Part shown: in pieces, positions 49,945 to 60,858 of the stretch
Position numbering within the stretch: the stretch's first letter is position 1
How the letters are laid out: each line of letters begins with the position of its first letter
Source: Neocallimastix lanati (nom. inval.)
Taxonomy: Eukaryota; Neocallimastigomycota; Neocallimastigomycetes; Neocallimastigales; Neocallimastigaceae
Direction of reading: 5' to 3'
Length of the DNA stretch: 64,000 nucleotides
Assembly (NCBI GenBank): GCA_016946835.1
Contig: JACVTC010000026.1
Location: forward strand, 1,485,001-1,549,000
Program-made: the position numbers and the translations under genes
The notes under the pieces: model-generated
What the model saw: the letters and a program-made list of their open reading frames with translations, nothing else
Told to the model about the DNA's origin: nothing
Databases searched by the model: none

Positions 49945-50015
49945 TTTAAATTTTTGATTTTTCTTTAATTATTTGTATTAGTGAACTTTAAAATATATAA
50001 ATATAAAAATTGAAA
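49216..50015. other. Intergenic region between CFAP45 and SPT5
   Basis: A/T-only, with an A run (about 49803-49820) and the T37 tract listed next. No gene. Confidence 0.7.
49902..49938 (+). promoter_or_regulatory. T37 tract upstream of SPT5
   Basis: Thirty-seven T on the coding strand, ending 77 bases before the start codon at 50016. Confidence 0.4.
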
Positions 50016-50163
50016 ATGTCTGATAGTGAAAGGGATTTTTCTTCAGATGAGGAACAGGATACGAAAGAAGTAAAACATGAAGAAGAGTATGAAGAAGATG
50101 ATGATTATGATGAAGAATATGAAGTATGCCAAATAGAAATTGCTTTTTAATTTTTAAGTTTTA

Positions 50164-50222
<59 letters not shown>

Positions 50223-53200
50223 AAAATTTCTTTTCTTTTCTTTTTTTTCTTTTTTTAAAAAAAGAAATAATATATATATATATAAAAGAAATATTTTCTA
50301 AAAGATTATAACTTATTAATTGAAGTTTAGATAAATAATTGACATTTCAAATTTAAAAGACATATATATATATTTTTTATAATTTAATTAAATAGTAATT
50401 TTAATTACAAAAAATTTTAATTGGAAATAATATTTAAATTTATTTAATATAAATATAAATTATGTAAAAGCATCCAACTAAAAAAAGTAGATCTGCACGA
50501 AATATGTTTATTGATACAGAAGCTGCTGTAGATGATGAAGAAGAAGAGGAAGAAGAGGAAGAAGATTATGAAAGGAGTGGTTAGTAAAAATCATCATATT
50601 AAGAATAATAAAAGAATAAAAATGAATATTATGAATAAAAAACGTAATACTATTAAAAGATTAAGGAGGTTTAGTCATTTAATAAATTTGAAATTACAAT
50701 AATATACATTATTTTTAAATATATAGAGGAAGCAGAAGCTGCAAGTATAGAAAAAAGTTATCTTGATGAACGAAGCCATAGGCAACTTGATCGTTCAAGA
50801 CAATATCAAGATGAAATGGATGCGGAAGAATTAGCAGAACAAATTAATCAACGTTATAAAAGTCAAAGTCAAGGATTTCGTGGTAATGTGGATCATGTTC
50901 CTCAGAATTTATTAATGCCTGATGTTAAAGATCCTAAATTATGGTGTATTAGATGCAAAGTACATTAAATTATATATATTTATATTTAATAATTTAATAA
51001 TTAATAAAGTAAAGTAAACTTTAGAAAAAAAATATTTATTATTAATTATTATTCCAATAACAATAATAAATTCAAAATATTGTAATATTATGATTCATAA
51101 ATAATAACGAAATCACCAAATAATTATAGCCTGGAAAAGAAAGAGATATTGTGTTTAATATGATGAGAAAATATTTCGATATGGAATATTCACAACATCC
51201 TGTACAAATTTTATCAATTTTTACAAGAGATAATTTAAAAGGCTATTTATATGTAGAATCTGAAAGTAAAGCATTTGTTCAAAGAGCTATAGAGCAAACA
51301 AATAATGTTTATATGTCACGTATGACATTAGTACCAATTAAAGAAATGACTGATGTATTAACTATTCGTGGAAAAGAATCTGAAATAAAGCCAGGATCTT
51401 GGGCAAGAGTAAAGAGAGGAAAATATGCAGGAGATTTATGTCAAGTTAGTTTAAATATTAACTGAAAATTTTAATAGATTAAAAAAAAAATTTATTAACT
51501 TTTATATTGCTAATTATTAATTAGATTATAGAAATCTCTGAATCAACTGATGCTGTTAGAATAAAGATTATTCCAAGACTTGAATTGAAAAAAAAAGGAA
51601 TAATGGGTGATAAAAAGAGAAAAAAAGAAACTGAAAGACCTCCACAAAAATTATTTAATCCAAATGATGTTGAGTATGCTGTCAAAGTATTTATTTTAAT
51701 TGTTATTTATAGTTAATTTAATATTAATTAATGAATAATATAATTATATTTTATTTATTTATTATTAAAATAGTAAATCAGATCATCAATTATCCAAGTC
51801 TAAAGGTTATTGGATATATGGAAGTGATATGTTTAATAAAGAAGGTTATTTAGAAAAAGAAATGAAAATTATATCTCTTGATATAAATGGTATTAACCCA
51901 ACTCTTGATGAAATTACAAAATTCTCAGGTGGTGCAATTGGTGAAAATCAAATGGATTTAGCAGAATTATCAATTACAAGTGGTAGTGCAATTGCAAGCA
52001 CTGAAGATTTCTTTGTGGGTGAACATGTAGAAGTTACAGAAGGTGAATTAATTAATCTTCATGGTATAGTTAAATCTGTAGATAATGAAATTGTATCAAT
52101 TATACCAGCAGATTCAGAAGAATTAGATACTGTATGTAGTTTAAAATTATTAAAAATATATAAAAATTTATTTTTTCAAATATATTTATTTAATATTAAA
52201 CTCAATATATTATCATATAATAGGGTTTATTGACATTCCCTGCAAATCAATTAAGAAAAAGATTCTTGGAAGGTGATCACGTTAAAGTCATTAATGGTAA
52301 ACATAAAGATGAAACAGGACTAGTATTGAAAATTGTTGGATCAATTATTACAGTATTATCAGATTTAACATTGAAAGAAATTGTAGTATTTTCAAAAGAT
52401 TTAAGAGCTGCAACAGAAATTACTTCAACTGTTTCAACAATTGGACCGTATGATATTCATGATCTTGTACAAATTGGGTAAATATTAATTAATTTATCTT
52501 TCTAGAGATTTAATTAATAATGTTTATTAATATATTATTTTTAGATACAATAATGTAGGTGTAATTATTAAAATCGATCGTGATATGTGTAAAGTTCTTG
52601 ATAATTATGGTCAAGTACAGCAGATATCATCAAAAAATCTAGGTCAAAAGCATAACAGAAAGGCATTAGCGACGGATGCTCATGGAAATACAATTTCTCC
52701 AGGAGATACTGTTCAAACAACAGATTTACAAAAACGTAAAGCGGTAATTCTTCATGTTTATAGAGGTTTAGCCTTTTTATACTCAAGAGAATATCCTGAA
52801 AATGAAGGTGTCTTTTATGAAAAAACCGATAATATATTATTAGTAAATGGCAAAAATATGAAGGTAGTATTAAAGTTATTTTGAAATTAAATACATGATA
52901 GATACTTTTTAAAAAAATAATTTAATTATGTTAAATAATAAAATAATAATTAAATATTAGGACGATGATGGTTTTGCAAAGCCCTTTGGATCTTATTCAA
53001 AAAGAAATAACTCCCAAAATCGTAATAATAGAAGAAACAATTTTGGAGGAAGAGGCGGAGGTCGTGGTAGAAGAGGAAGAGATTCCATACTTGGAAAAAC
53101 TGTTACTCTTAAAAGTGGACCATTTAAGGGCTATTTAGGTATTGTAAAAGATTGTACAGATGATATGGTAAGGGTAGAATTACATACAAATTCAAAAATT

Positions 53201-54532
53201 ATACCAACAGAAAGAAGTAATGTTCAACTCCAAGGCGAAAACCAAGATAATCAAAATCATTATGGAGGATACTCTGGAAGAATATCAGATGGAGGACGTA
53301 CACCAATGTATTCAGGTGCCAAGACTCCAAGAACACCATCATATAGATATGATGGATCAACTCCAAATCCTTATTCAGATGGATCAAAAACACCTGCATG
53401 GGATGCTGGATCAAGAACACCTGGTTATAGTATGGGTAGTAAGACACCTGCATGGGATGCTGACAGTTCAGCTAATAGTAGAAATAATTATGGTCAATCA
53501 TCTTATTCTAATTCATTAAGGTAAACCATGTTTTGAATAATAATATTTTTATTATTTCAAAGAGTAAATATTAATAGATATTAATAAATATATTATATTA
53601 TAGTGATAATGTATCATCTAATTATGGAAATATACCAGCCACTCCAGCATATGGAACTGTTGCAACACCTGTAAAAATTAATATATATTTAGCATTTTTT
53701 ATTTTTCTTTATAGTATTTTATATTTATTATTTTAATTAATCAATTATTTTATATTAATATAGGCTGATGTTGAAACACCTTACAATCCTACAACCCCTG
53801 CCCCATTTACACCATCTATTCCTCAAACACCAGGTGGTATTCCATCAACACCAGGTGGACCATTATATCCAAATGCTGGAAGTGTGAGACCTACGACACC
53901 ATATACACCAGCTGATTACACTCCAGGTACTCAGTTTACTAATCCTGCAACACCGTTTATGCCAACTGGTGGTGATTATGCGTTATCTGAAGTTGATGAA
54001 ATTTGTAAGTTTTTAATTTATATATATATATTTATTTTTATTTTCATTTATTATTTAAAATATATCATGAAAGTATATATTTATTTTAAATTGAATTAAA
54101 TATTTCCTCTTCATTTTATTAATTGTATTATTAATTATTAATTTAACAATTTTAGTACCAACTGTTACCGATGACTGGGCAACTGAGGAAATTGAAGTAA
54201 CAATTGTGCCATGCGAAGAGGATCGATTCAATTATGGTGTTTATGATGGTCAACATGGCGTGATTGAAAAGGTAGAGAGACATAATTGTAGAGTCATTCT
54301 TAATCAAAATAACTCAGTTCTAGATATACCTACAAAATTCTTAAAACCAGTATATCCAGATAAAAAGAAACAACAAGTTAAAATTATTTCTGGTAAATAT
54401 AAAAACAAAATTGGTAATCTTCATAGTATCGATGGTTCAGATGCAATTGTAAGAATGCTTAATGCCTCTGATATTACTATATTGAATTTGAATATGTTAG
54501 CTAAATATCATCCACTTATTATAAAAGAATAG
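50016..54532 (+). CDS. SPT5: Transcription elongation factor SPT5
   Basis: Twelve exons: 50016-50123, 50471-50579, 50727-50959, 51130-51444, 51525-51673, 51774-52131, 52224-52477, 52545-52863, 52961-53520, 53604-53670, 53764-54004, 54156-54532. Total 3090 nt, 1029 aa, in frame throughout. SPT5 with SPT4 forms DSIF, which clamps RNA polymerase II and recruits capping and chromatin factors. Order: acidic N-terminus (1-70), NGN domain (about 145-235, LWCIRCKPGKERDIVFNMMRK...LTIRGKESE), KOW1 (PGSWARVKRGKYAGDLCQ), further KOW domains (FVGEHVEVTEGELINLHGIV, FLEGDHVKVINGKHKDETG, IHDLVQIGYNNVGVIIKI), an Arg/Gly-rich linker, KOW5 (about 665-710), a C-terminal region (about 720-900) with repeats of the GxRTPxY / SKTPAWD / GSRTPGY type, and a last KOW (about 910-1029). 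Intron 1 contains about 53 consecutive T. Intron 5 uses GA|GTATGC, chosen because only it keeps the frame. Confidence 0.96.
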
Positions 54533-55032
54533 ATAAATTTATTTAAATGATAAAATGTAATTCAATATATATGTATATTATATATATATTTATATTTTAT
54601 CAATTTCACTAAAAAAAATGATTTAGGTTTTGTTAAATATCTTTATCTTTAATTCAAATAAAAATTTTTAATATATATATTGTTATTAATTTGTTTTGTT
54701 TTTTTATTTTTATTTTTATTTTTATTTTTATTTTTATTTTTTAAAATAAATGATATTAATAATAAAGTAAATGAATAAAATTTATTAATATATAAAAACA
54801 TATCTATTATTTTATTATTTAAAATTTTTATTTATTATTATGAAATTATTTATATATTTATTTATTTATAAAAATTTTTTTAAATGTTAAATATATAATA
54901 TAAAATATTTGGTTTTTCAAATTATATTTTATTATTATAAAGTTTATTATTATTTTATGATAAAACTAATATATCAAGATTTTCTATAAAAAAAAGATAA
55001 GTTTTATTCAATATTATTAGTTAAATAAATAA

Positions 55033-55078
<46 letters not shown>

Positions 55079-56218
55079 CTTTTGATTTAGTAAGATAGTT
55101 ATATAATAATTTCTATCTTGATATGAAAGTCAATTATATTGTAAATTGCTAATATTATGAATTTGATTAATATATATTTAAATATAATTAGAATATTTAT
55201 TGTATATTATTCATAAAATTAATTAAATAATATTACATTCCATAAATATAGATATATGTAAACCAAAAATTTTATATAATAACACTAGTGTTTTTTATAA
55301 TCATTCATTTGAGTTGTAAATTATTTTATATATTAATGCTGCAAATATTTTATACTAATAAAGAGCAAGTGCTATGAAATCATTAGAATTTAATTATTAT
55401 TATTTTTTTTTATCTTCCATCCATTTCTTCTTTATTTTCTATAATAAAACTAAAATATGTTGTTATTGTTTCATTAATTGTAATAATGGAATATTCATGT
55501 ACTATATATGATAGTTAGTTCTTTATTATTACTAATTTCATTAGTTAAATAGTCTTTTATTATAATAGAATATGGTGTTCTTCAGTAGAATATTCACAAA
55601 AAGAACAACAAAAGTAATACTATAAAAGTAGTTAAGTTCGTTATTAATATAATAAATTATTTTTGATGAACTTGTAAAACCGTTTTAACTATCATGAATT
55701 ATTATAAAGATCTGAATCTTCTAATATATCAATATTTCATAAAACATTTTAGTATTTTTAAAATTTTATCGAAAATTAAAATAATATTAATTTCAAGAAT
55801 TATTAAACCCTAATTATATATATTAATTTAATATTTATTTATTATACAATATATACTTTATTATATCCATTATTTTTGAAAATTTCAAAAATTTCTTTCT
55901 TAAAATTTCCATATAACGGCAAAAAAGCAAAGTATGTTTAATTTCAAGAATGTCATTAATAATATAATTTAAAATTTTTTATTAATAATATTAAAACTAT
56001 TCACCTTATAATTATTAATTCTATATATATAAAAATAATATAAAATTTTACATTAAATTGAGCATCTCGTCCCAAATTTTATGGTGGAAAATCCGGGCGA
56101 GTGCTTTGTAAAATTTTATGAAAATTTAAGGATATTTTAAAGAAAAAAACATAATTTATTTTGGTTTTAATAAATAAGATTATATTTTTTTATATATAAC
56201 AAAATTGATAATAAAACA
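54533..56218. other. AT-rich stretch, possible element leader at its end
   Basis: 54533-56040 holds only A/T sequence and T/AT runs. From 56040 a GC-richer patch (TGGTGGAAAATCCGGGCGAG at 56082) could be a primer-binding site and leader of the gag remnant that follows, but no LTR end was fixed next to it. Confidence 0.45.
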
Positions 56219-57722
56219 ATTAATTATGTTAGAGGCTACAAAAGTTAAAAGGGATCTTCCACGCTTGGAAGAGTACAAGAAGAATATCATAGAATGGATA
56301 GAAAACTTTAAGGATATCTACTTCTCTATGACATAACAGAACCACAAAAGGTATTTACGTGGGTATTAGCCACTGTGGAGGACGTTGTTAAGGATGTTAT
56401 CCATGCTCTTGCTACTAGAAGAAATGATGAAGAACGCAACCAAAAATTTAGTGAAATACAAAAGGCTGTTGAAAGGTATTAGGAAATAACTGAAGGTGAC
56501 AAGTGGGCTGTCTTGAGGAATCTTACAATAGCAGAGGGGGAAACGTTTAAGCAGTTTAACCACTGCTATAAAAAGTTGTATCATAATCTTAGTCGGGACT
56601 ATCAGAAACTAATAACCGTCAAGGAGTACAAGGAATCCAGGATCTTTCCATACTCGCAGGTATCTATTGCTAAAGTAGATACATGTAAAACAAACACTAA
56701 AATAGATTACAATAATAATAGGATAAAATTTTATTTTATTAAATTTTTTTTATTAAAAATCTTCTTTCGTAATATTTAATATTTAATAATAGTTAATAAC
56801 ACTTACATCGAAAAAAAAGATATGAAAAGTATCTTCTATTTATACTTTTCCTAAATACATTGATAATATATCATTTTATTTAAATTACATATATTTTAAT
56901 ATAAAACTATCCTAATGAATTTTATTAAATAATAAATTTATAAACTATAACTAAATTTAGAAAAATATAATTATTAATTAAACTAAATACTAAATAATTT
57001 AAATTAAGTATATTTATTATCTATTTATTATTTTAATATTATAAGTAAAATCTTTAGTTATTTTCAATTTAAAAACAATGTTAAAAGAGTCATGATTAAA
57101 TTTTGAAACTTAATTTTCACAAAATAAATTATTGATTTATTTTGTTTTAAACTTTAATCAATTCATTTAAATCATTGTAAAACAATAATTATCTCAGAAT
57201 TAATTTTTATAAAAATTATTACATTAAAAATTAGTCCTATGGCTTAAAGAATATAATTCATAAATTTAGTTCATATTCATATGATTTATTTTCTTTATTT
57301 ATTATATTATAAATTAAAGAATAATTTACATTTTTGAATTACAAAAGAAAAATTTTTAATTTAAAATGTGATTGGAATAATCACATCTTTACAATACATT
57401 ACAAGAGCTTATGAAATCGCGGAGCGTACTGAAACAACAGAACAAGAAATTCAAGAGAGGAATGAGAGCTTCCAATCAAAAAGAAGACGAAATTTAAAAA
57501 ATACTACTATGGTTACCCAAGCCAGAAACTTTCTCACTGCTCATCCGATTTATAGGAGCTTTAGGAATAAAGATGAAGGAGATTATTTGCATCCCTATTA
57601 TGAAAAGCAACTATTAGTGAACTATGAAGAAAAACCAAAATTTGCCACTAATTTTAAGGAGTAACATAGACAGGGCTACCGAGGTTATCAACAAAGAAAC
57701 CATGAGTTTAATGGGAACTTTA
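56219..57722 (+). mobile_element. LTR-retroelement gag remnant
   Basis: Two segments (about 56219-56683 and 57394-57722) read as a capsid-like, helical, charged protein without pol: for example LRNLTIAEGETFKQFNHCYK and, later, YEIAERTETTEQEIQERNES. The lysine- and glutamate-rich helices and the leader-like patch at 56082 suggest a Ty3-like gag, but family and age are uncertain. Broken in a few places. A solo LTR of another family splits it. No protease, reverse transcriptase or integrase follows. Confidence 0.6.
56684..57393. mobile_element. LTR-A solo LTR with 5-bp target duplication
   Basis: 710 bp, starting TGTAAAACAAACACTAAAAT and ending ATCACATCTTTACA, flanked by ATACA at 56679-56683 and 57394-57398. 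It lies inside the gag remnant, so it is younger than it. Confidence 0.85.
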
Positions 57723-59762
57723 CTTCTATTAAATATTTTATTAAACATATCGATATTGTTATTATTTTAATATTTTATTAATATTCATTTTACTATATTA
57801 TTATTATCTTATAATTAAATACTATTATTATGTAACTTACAAAGTATAAAAGAAAGATGTAAAAATCTATCTTTTATGTTCTTTATAAGGTTATTGTGTT
57901 ACAATAATTATATACTAATAATTCAACTTTTATTAAATAAATAAATATTTTATAAATCTTCAAATAAATTATTGTTTAAATTATTCATCAAATATTAAGT
58001 GTTTAAATAAATTAATTATTTAACTTATTTTATTTTAATTATTATTTTATTATTAATTAATTATTGTTGGATTATTAATAAATAATTCAACATATTAACC
58101 TAGTAACGCTAGTAATTATAAAGCTATTTTATGTCTTAATTTTAACGAAATTATTAAGATTAATTAATAAATAAATAAGAATAAAATGTTAAAGTATTAA
58201 AATATATAATAATGAAATTAAATAATGTATAAATAACAAAATTATTTAAAATAATGTATTAATTGTATTTATTTAATATTGTAATAGTAAACAATTAGAT
58301 ATTTTATTATAAATAATTAAAATTATATTTATTATTATTTTATATTTTAATTATAAAATTTTTATTATACTTTATTATATTTTTTATTATTATCTTATAT
58401 TTAATATTATATTAAAATTATATTTTATTATATTTTATTATTATAAAATTATTATATTTTTTGTTATTATAGTTTTATTATATTTTATAATTTTATTTTT
58501 ACTCCAATCAAATAAATGTTTTAAAGATATTAAAAAGAACAAAGTAAAGCAATACTTTAGTTCTTCCTCTTCTTTCAACTTTATTTTTATATTTTTCTTT
58601 TAATTTTTCGAGAATGAAATAGTAAATATTTAATATTAGTATAAATAAATAATTAAATAAATAAGTGAATAAAATTAAATTATTCTCTAGTTAAATTGAT
58701 TAGTTTTGTTTTTGTGTTTTATTACAGTTAAGGATAAAAAATAATTTTGGTTAGTTTTAAATATTTAGTTTGTTAGGTAATTTAGTTATAATTTAGAGAT
58801 AAATTTTATTAAAATATTAAGTTATTTATATTATAATAGTTAAAATAATATTTATTTTTGTTAGTGAAAAATTAAATTTTTAATTATTAGAATATATTAT
58901 TTTTTTTAAAATAATCTTCAATTCTGTACCATTCATTACATTGAGGGAAGTTCTATAACAAAGGGTTGATATTTATGTCTTACATGTCACGAATGCTAGT
59001 GGATTTGAGGTTAAAATTCACTATTAGATCAATTGAAATTTAATTTCGTTATTGACAAAAATTATTTTAATTTGATTTTAATTATAAAAATAATTATTAG
59101 AAACATTAAATAATCAGAAACCAAAGGGTTGGACTTATTTATTAAAGATAATTTAATTTAACCCTTAAGGATTTAATAAAAATAACTTAAAGAAAAACAA
59201 CGATAACTCAACAAATAATGGAAATACTATATTGTGATTTCCCACTAAAATTATATTCATTGGAAAGCTTCGGTCGAGAACTACAACATATGTTAAAATC
59301 AACCTTATTGGACAACTAGATAACGAGATATTGAACTTTAAAGATATTCTAAATAGAAAAAATAATTTAATTATTTAATTAAGACCCTAAATTAGTAATT
59401 AAGAAATTTATAATAGATAAAATCTCTTAACTTGGAAATTATATTATTAATTTTTATTATTAATTAAAAATACAGAATTAGTTATTAGTAATAGTTTTAT
59501 AATTTTTTAAATAAGTTTATAAGTTTTATATATTTTATTATAATATTTTTATTCAATTATTTTCTAAAAGATTCTAAGGAATTCTTTATCATTCTAAAGA
59601 TTTCTGAAAGAGAATTTTTAATTGGTTTTAATATTTTATTTTATTTTATTTTATATTTTATTATTAAATTAGTTTTATTATTAAATTGTTTTATGAATAA
59701 TTATATATTTATTGTATTAAAAGATTCTTATCAATATTATTTTATTATTATATTTTATATAG
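57723..59762. other. AT-rich stretch with decayed repeat sequence
   Basis: Holds the second 75-nt foldback (57831-57904) and a GC-richer patch at 58915-59345 without open frames (contains ACATTGAGGGAAGTTC and GGAAAGCTTCGGTCGAGAAC). These may be LTR remains. No gene is supported. Confidence 0.5.
57831..57904. repeat. 75-nt foldback motif, copy 2
   Basis: TGTAACTTACAAAGTATAAA...TTATTGTGTTACA, about 90% identical to 16891-16965. Here the ends are TGTAAC and GTTACA, an exact 6-bp inverted pair, and the interior folds back on itself (AAAGAAAGAT against ATCTATCTTT). Confidence 0.6.
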
Positions 59763-60294
59763 TGTAATGAATCCGTCAATTAAAACAGATTATAACAATA
59801 AAAAACACTTTACAATTTAAACAAATAAGTAAATTCTTTTATTATTAAATTCTTTTTATTAAATATAAATTTCTTTTATGTTATTAACCGTAAAATAGTT
59901 AATAACTAATACATCGATTTAATTGAGAAAAATTACATGTATTTATATTTTTTCTTATTACATTATTAATATATGATGTTATTTAATAATATATATAAAA
60001 CTATTTATTTATAAACAAAAAGATTTTTTAATTAATAATTTTATTATTTATTAATTTACTAAAACTAAAATTAATTTTTTAAACACTTTATTTTATTTAT
60101 TATTTTAATACTTATAATAATTTTAATTATATATTTAATATTGAAAAACTATTTTTATAAATATTAACTATTTAAGATTATTCCTAAATTAATATTTAAC
60201 TATTTAAAACTAAACTAAGTTAACTAAACTAATTAAAAAATATTTTCAATTTAAAAAAAATAATTAAATTTTATTTCAATAAAATTTATATTAA
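59763..60294. mobile_element. LTR-A, partial copy
   Basis: Begins TGTAATGAATCCGTCAATTA exactly like 8641 and follows that copy closely for about 530 bp, then stops where the chromovirus LTR begins at 60295. The chromovirus therefore inserted into, or recombined with, this LTR. Confidence 0.8.
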
Positions 60295-60858
60295 TGTAAC
60301 AAATCTTAATGTTACTTAAGATTGTTATAAGGTTTTTTACACAAAAGGTTCTCGACACTAAAGTAATTCAAAATATGTTTTATTAAAATAAGTTTTTTTT
60401 ATTAGTAAAAATATAAATTATTATTTTATTAATTAATTATTGTAATATTTTAAATTACTTTAAAATTAATTAATAAAAGCACAAGTAAAAATATTTTATT
60501 ATGAAATTTTACACCTATTTATAGTTTTTCAGGAAAATTAATTATTTTAAGTTATCAGTTGTTATTAGTAATTATTAGAAATAAAAGAAAATTAAAGAAA
60601 ACAAGTTTTCTTTCTAGAAAATGAATCTTAGATAAAAAATGATAAAAAATATTAATAAAATAGATTTTTCTAGTTTTATCGGTTCAATTGTTTAACCGAT
60701 AAACACTAGTAATTTCTTTAATATTCTAGTTATAATAAATAAAAAGTTATTAAAATTAGGAAAGATTGGGTGTCGAACCCTAAGGGTTCAGCCCGATGGT
60801 TATGGTAACTTACCAATGAACCATAGTTACTAATTTACTAGTTATGAGTTTCGTTACA
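60295..60858 (-). repeat. Chromovirus 3' LTR
   Basis: 564 bp with inverted ends TGTAAC (60295-60300) and GTTACA (60853-60858). Right after it, on the minus strand reading toward the LTR, comes the purine tract AGAGGAGGACCA, the expected 3' polypurine tract of an element lying on the minus strand. It contains a tRNA-like B box (GGTTCGACACCC on the minus strand, 60772-60785). Confidence 0.8.

Noticed and set aside
53199-53519. Frames in other phases over the SPT5 C-terminal repeats
   Set aside because: Shadows of the SPT5 repeat region, whose own frame is conserved and spliced.
60770-60840. Functional tRNA gene on the minus strand
   Set aside because: No matching acceptor stem and an imperfect anticodon arm; it lies inside an LTR.
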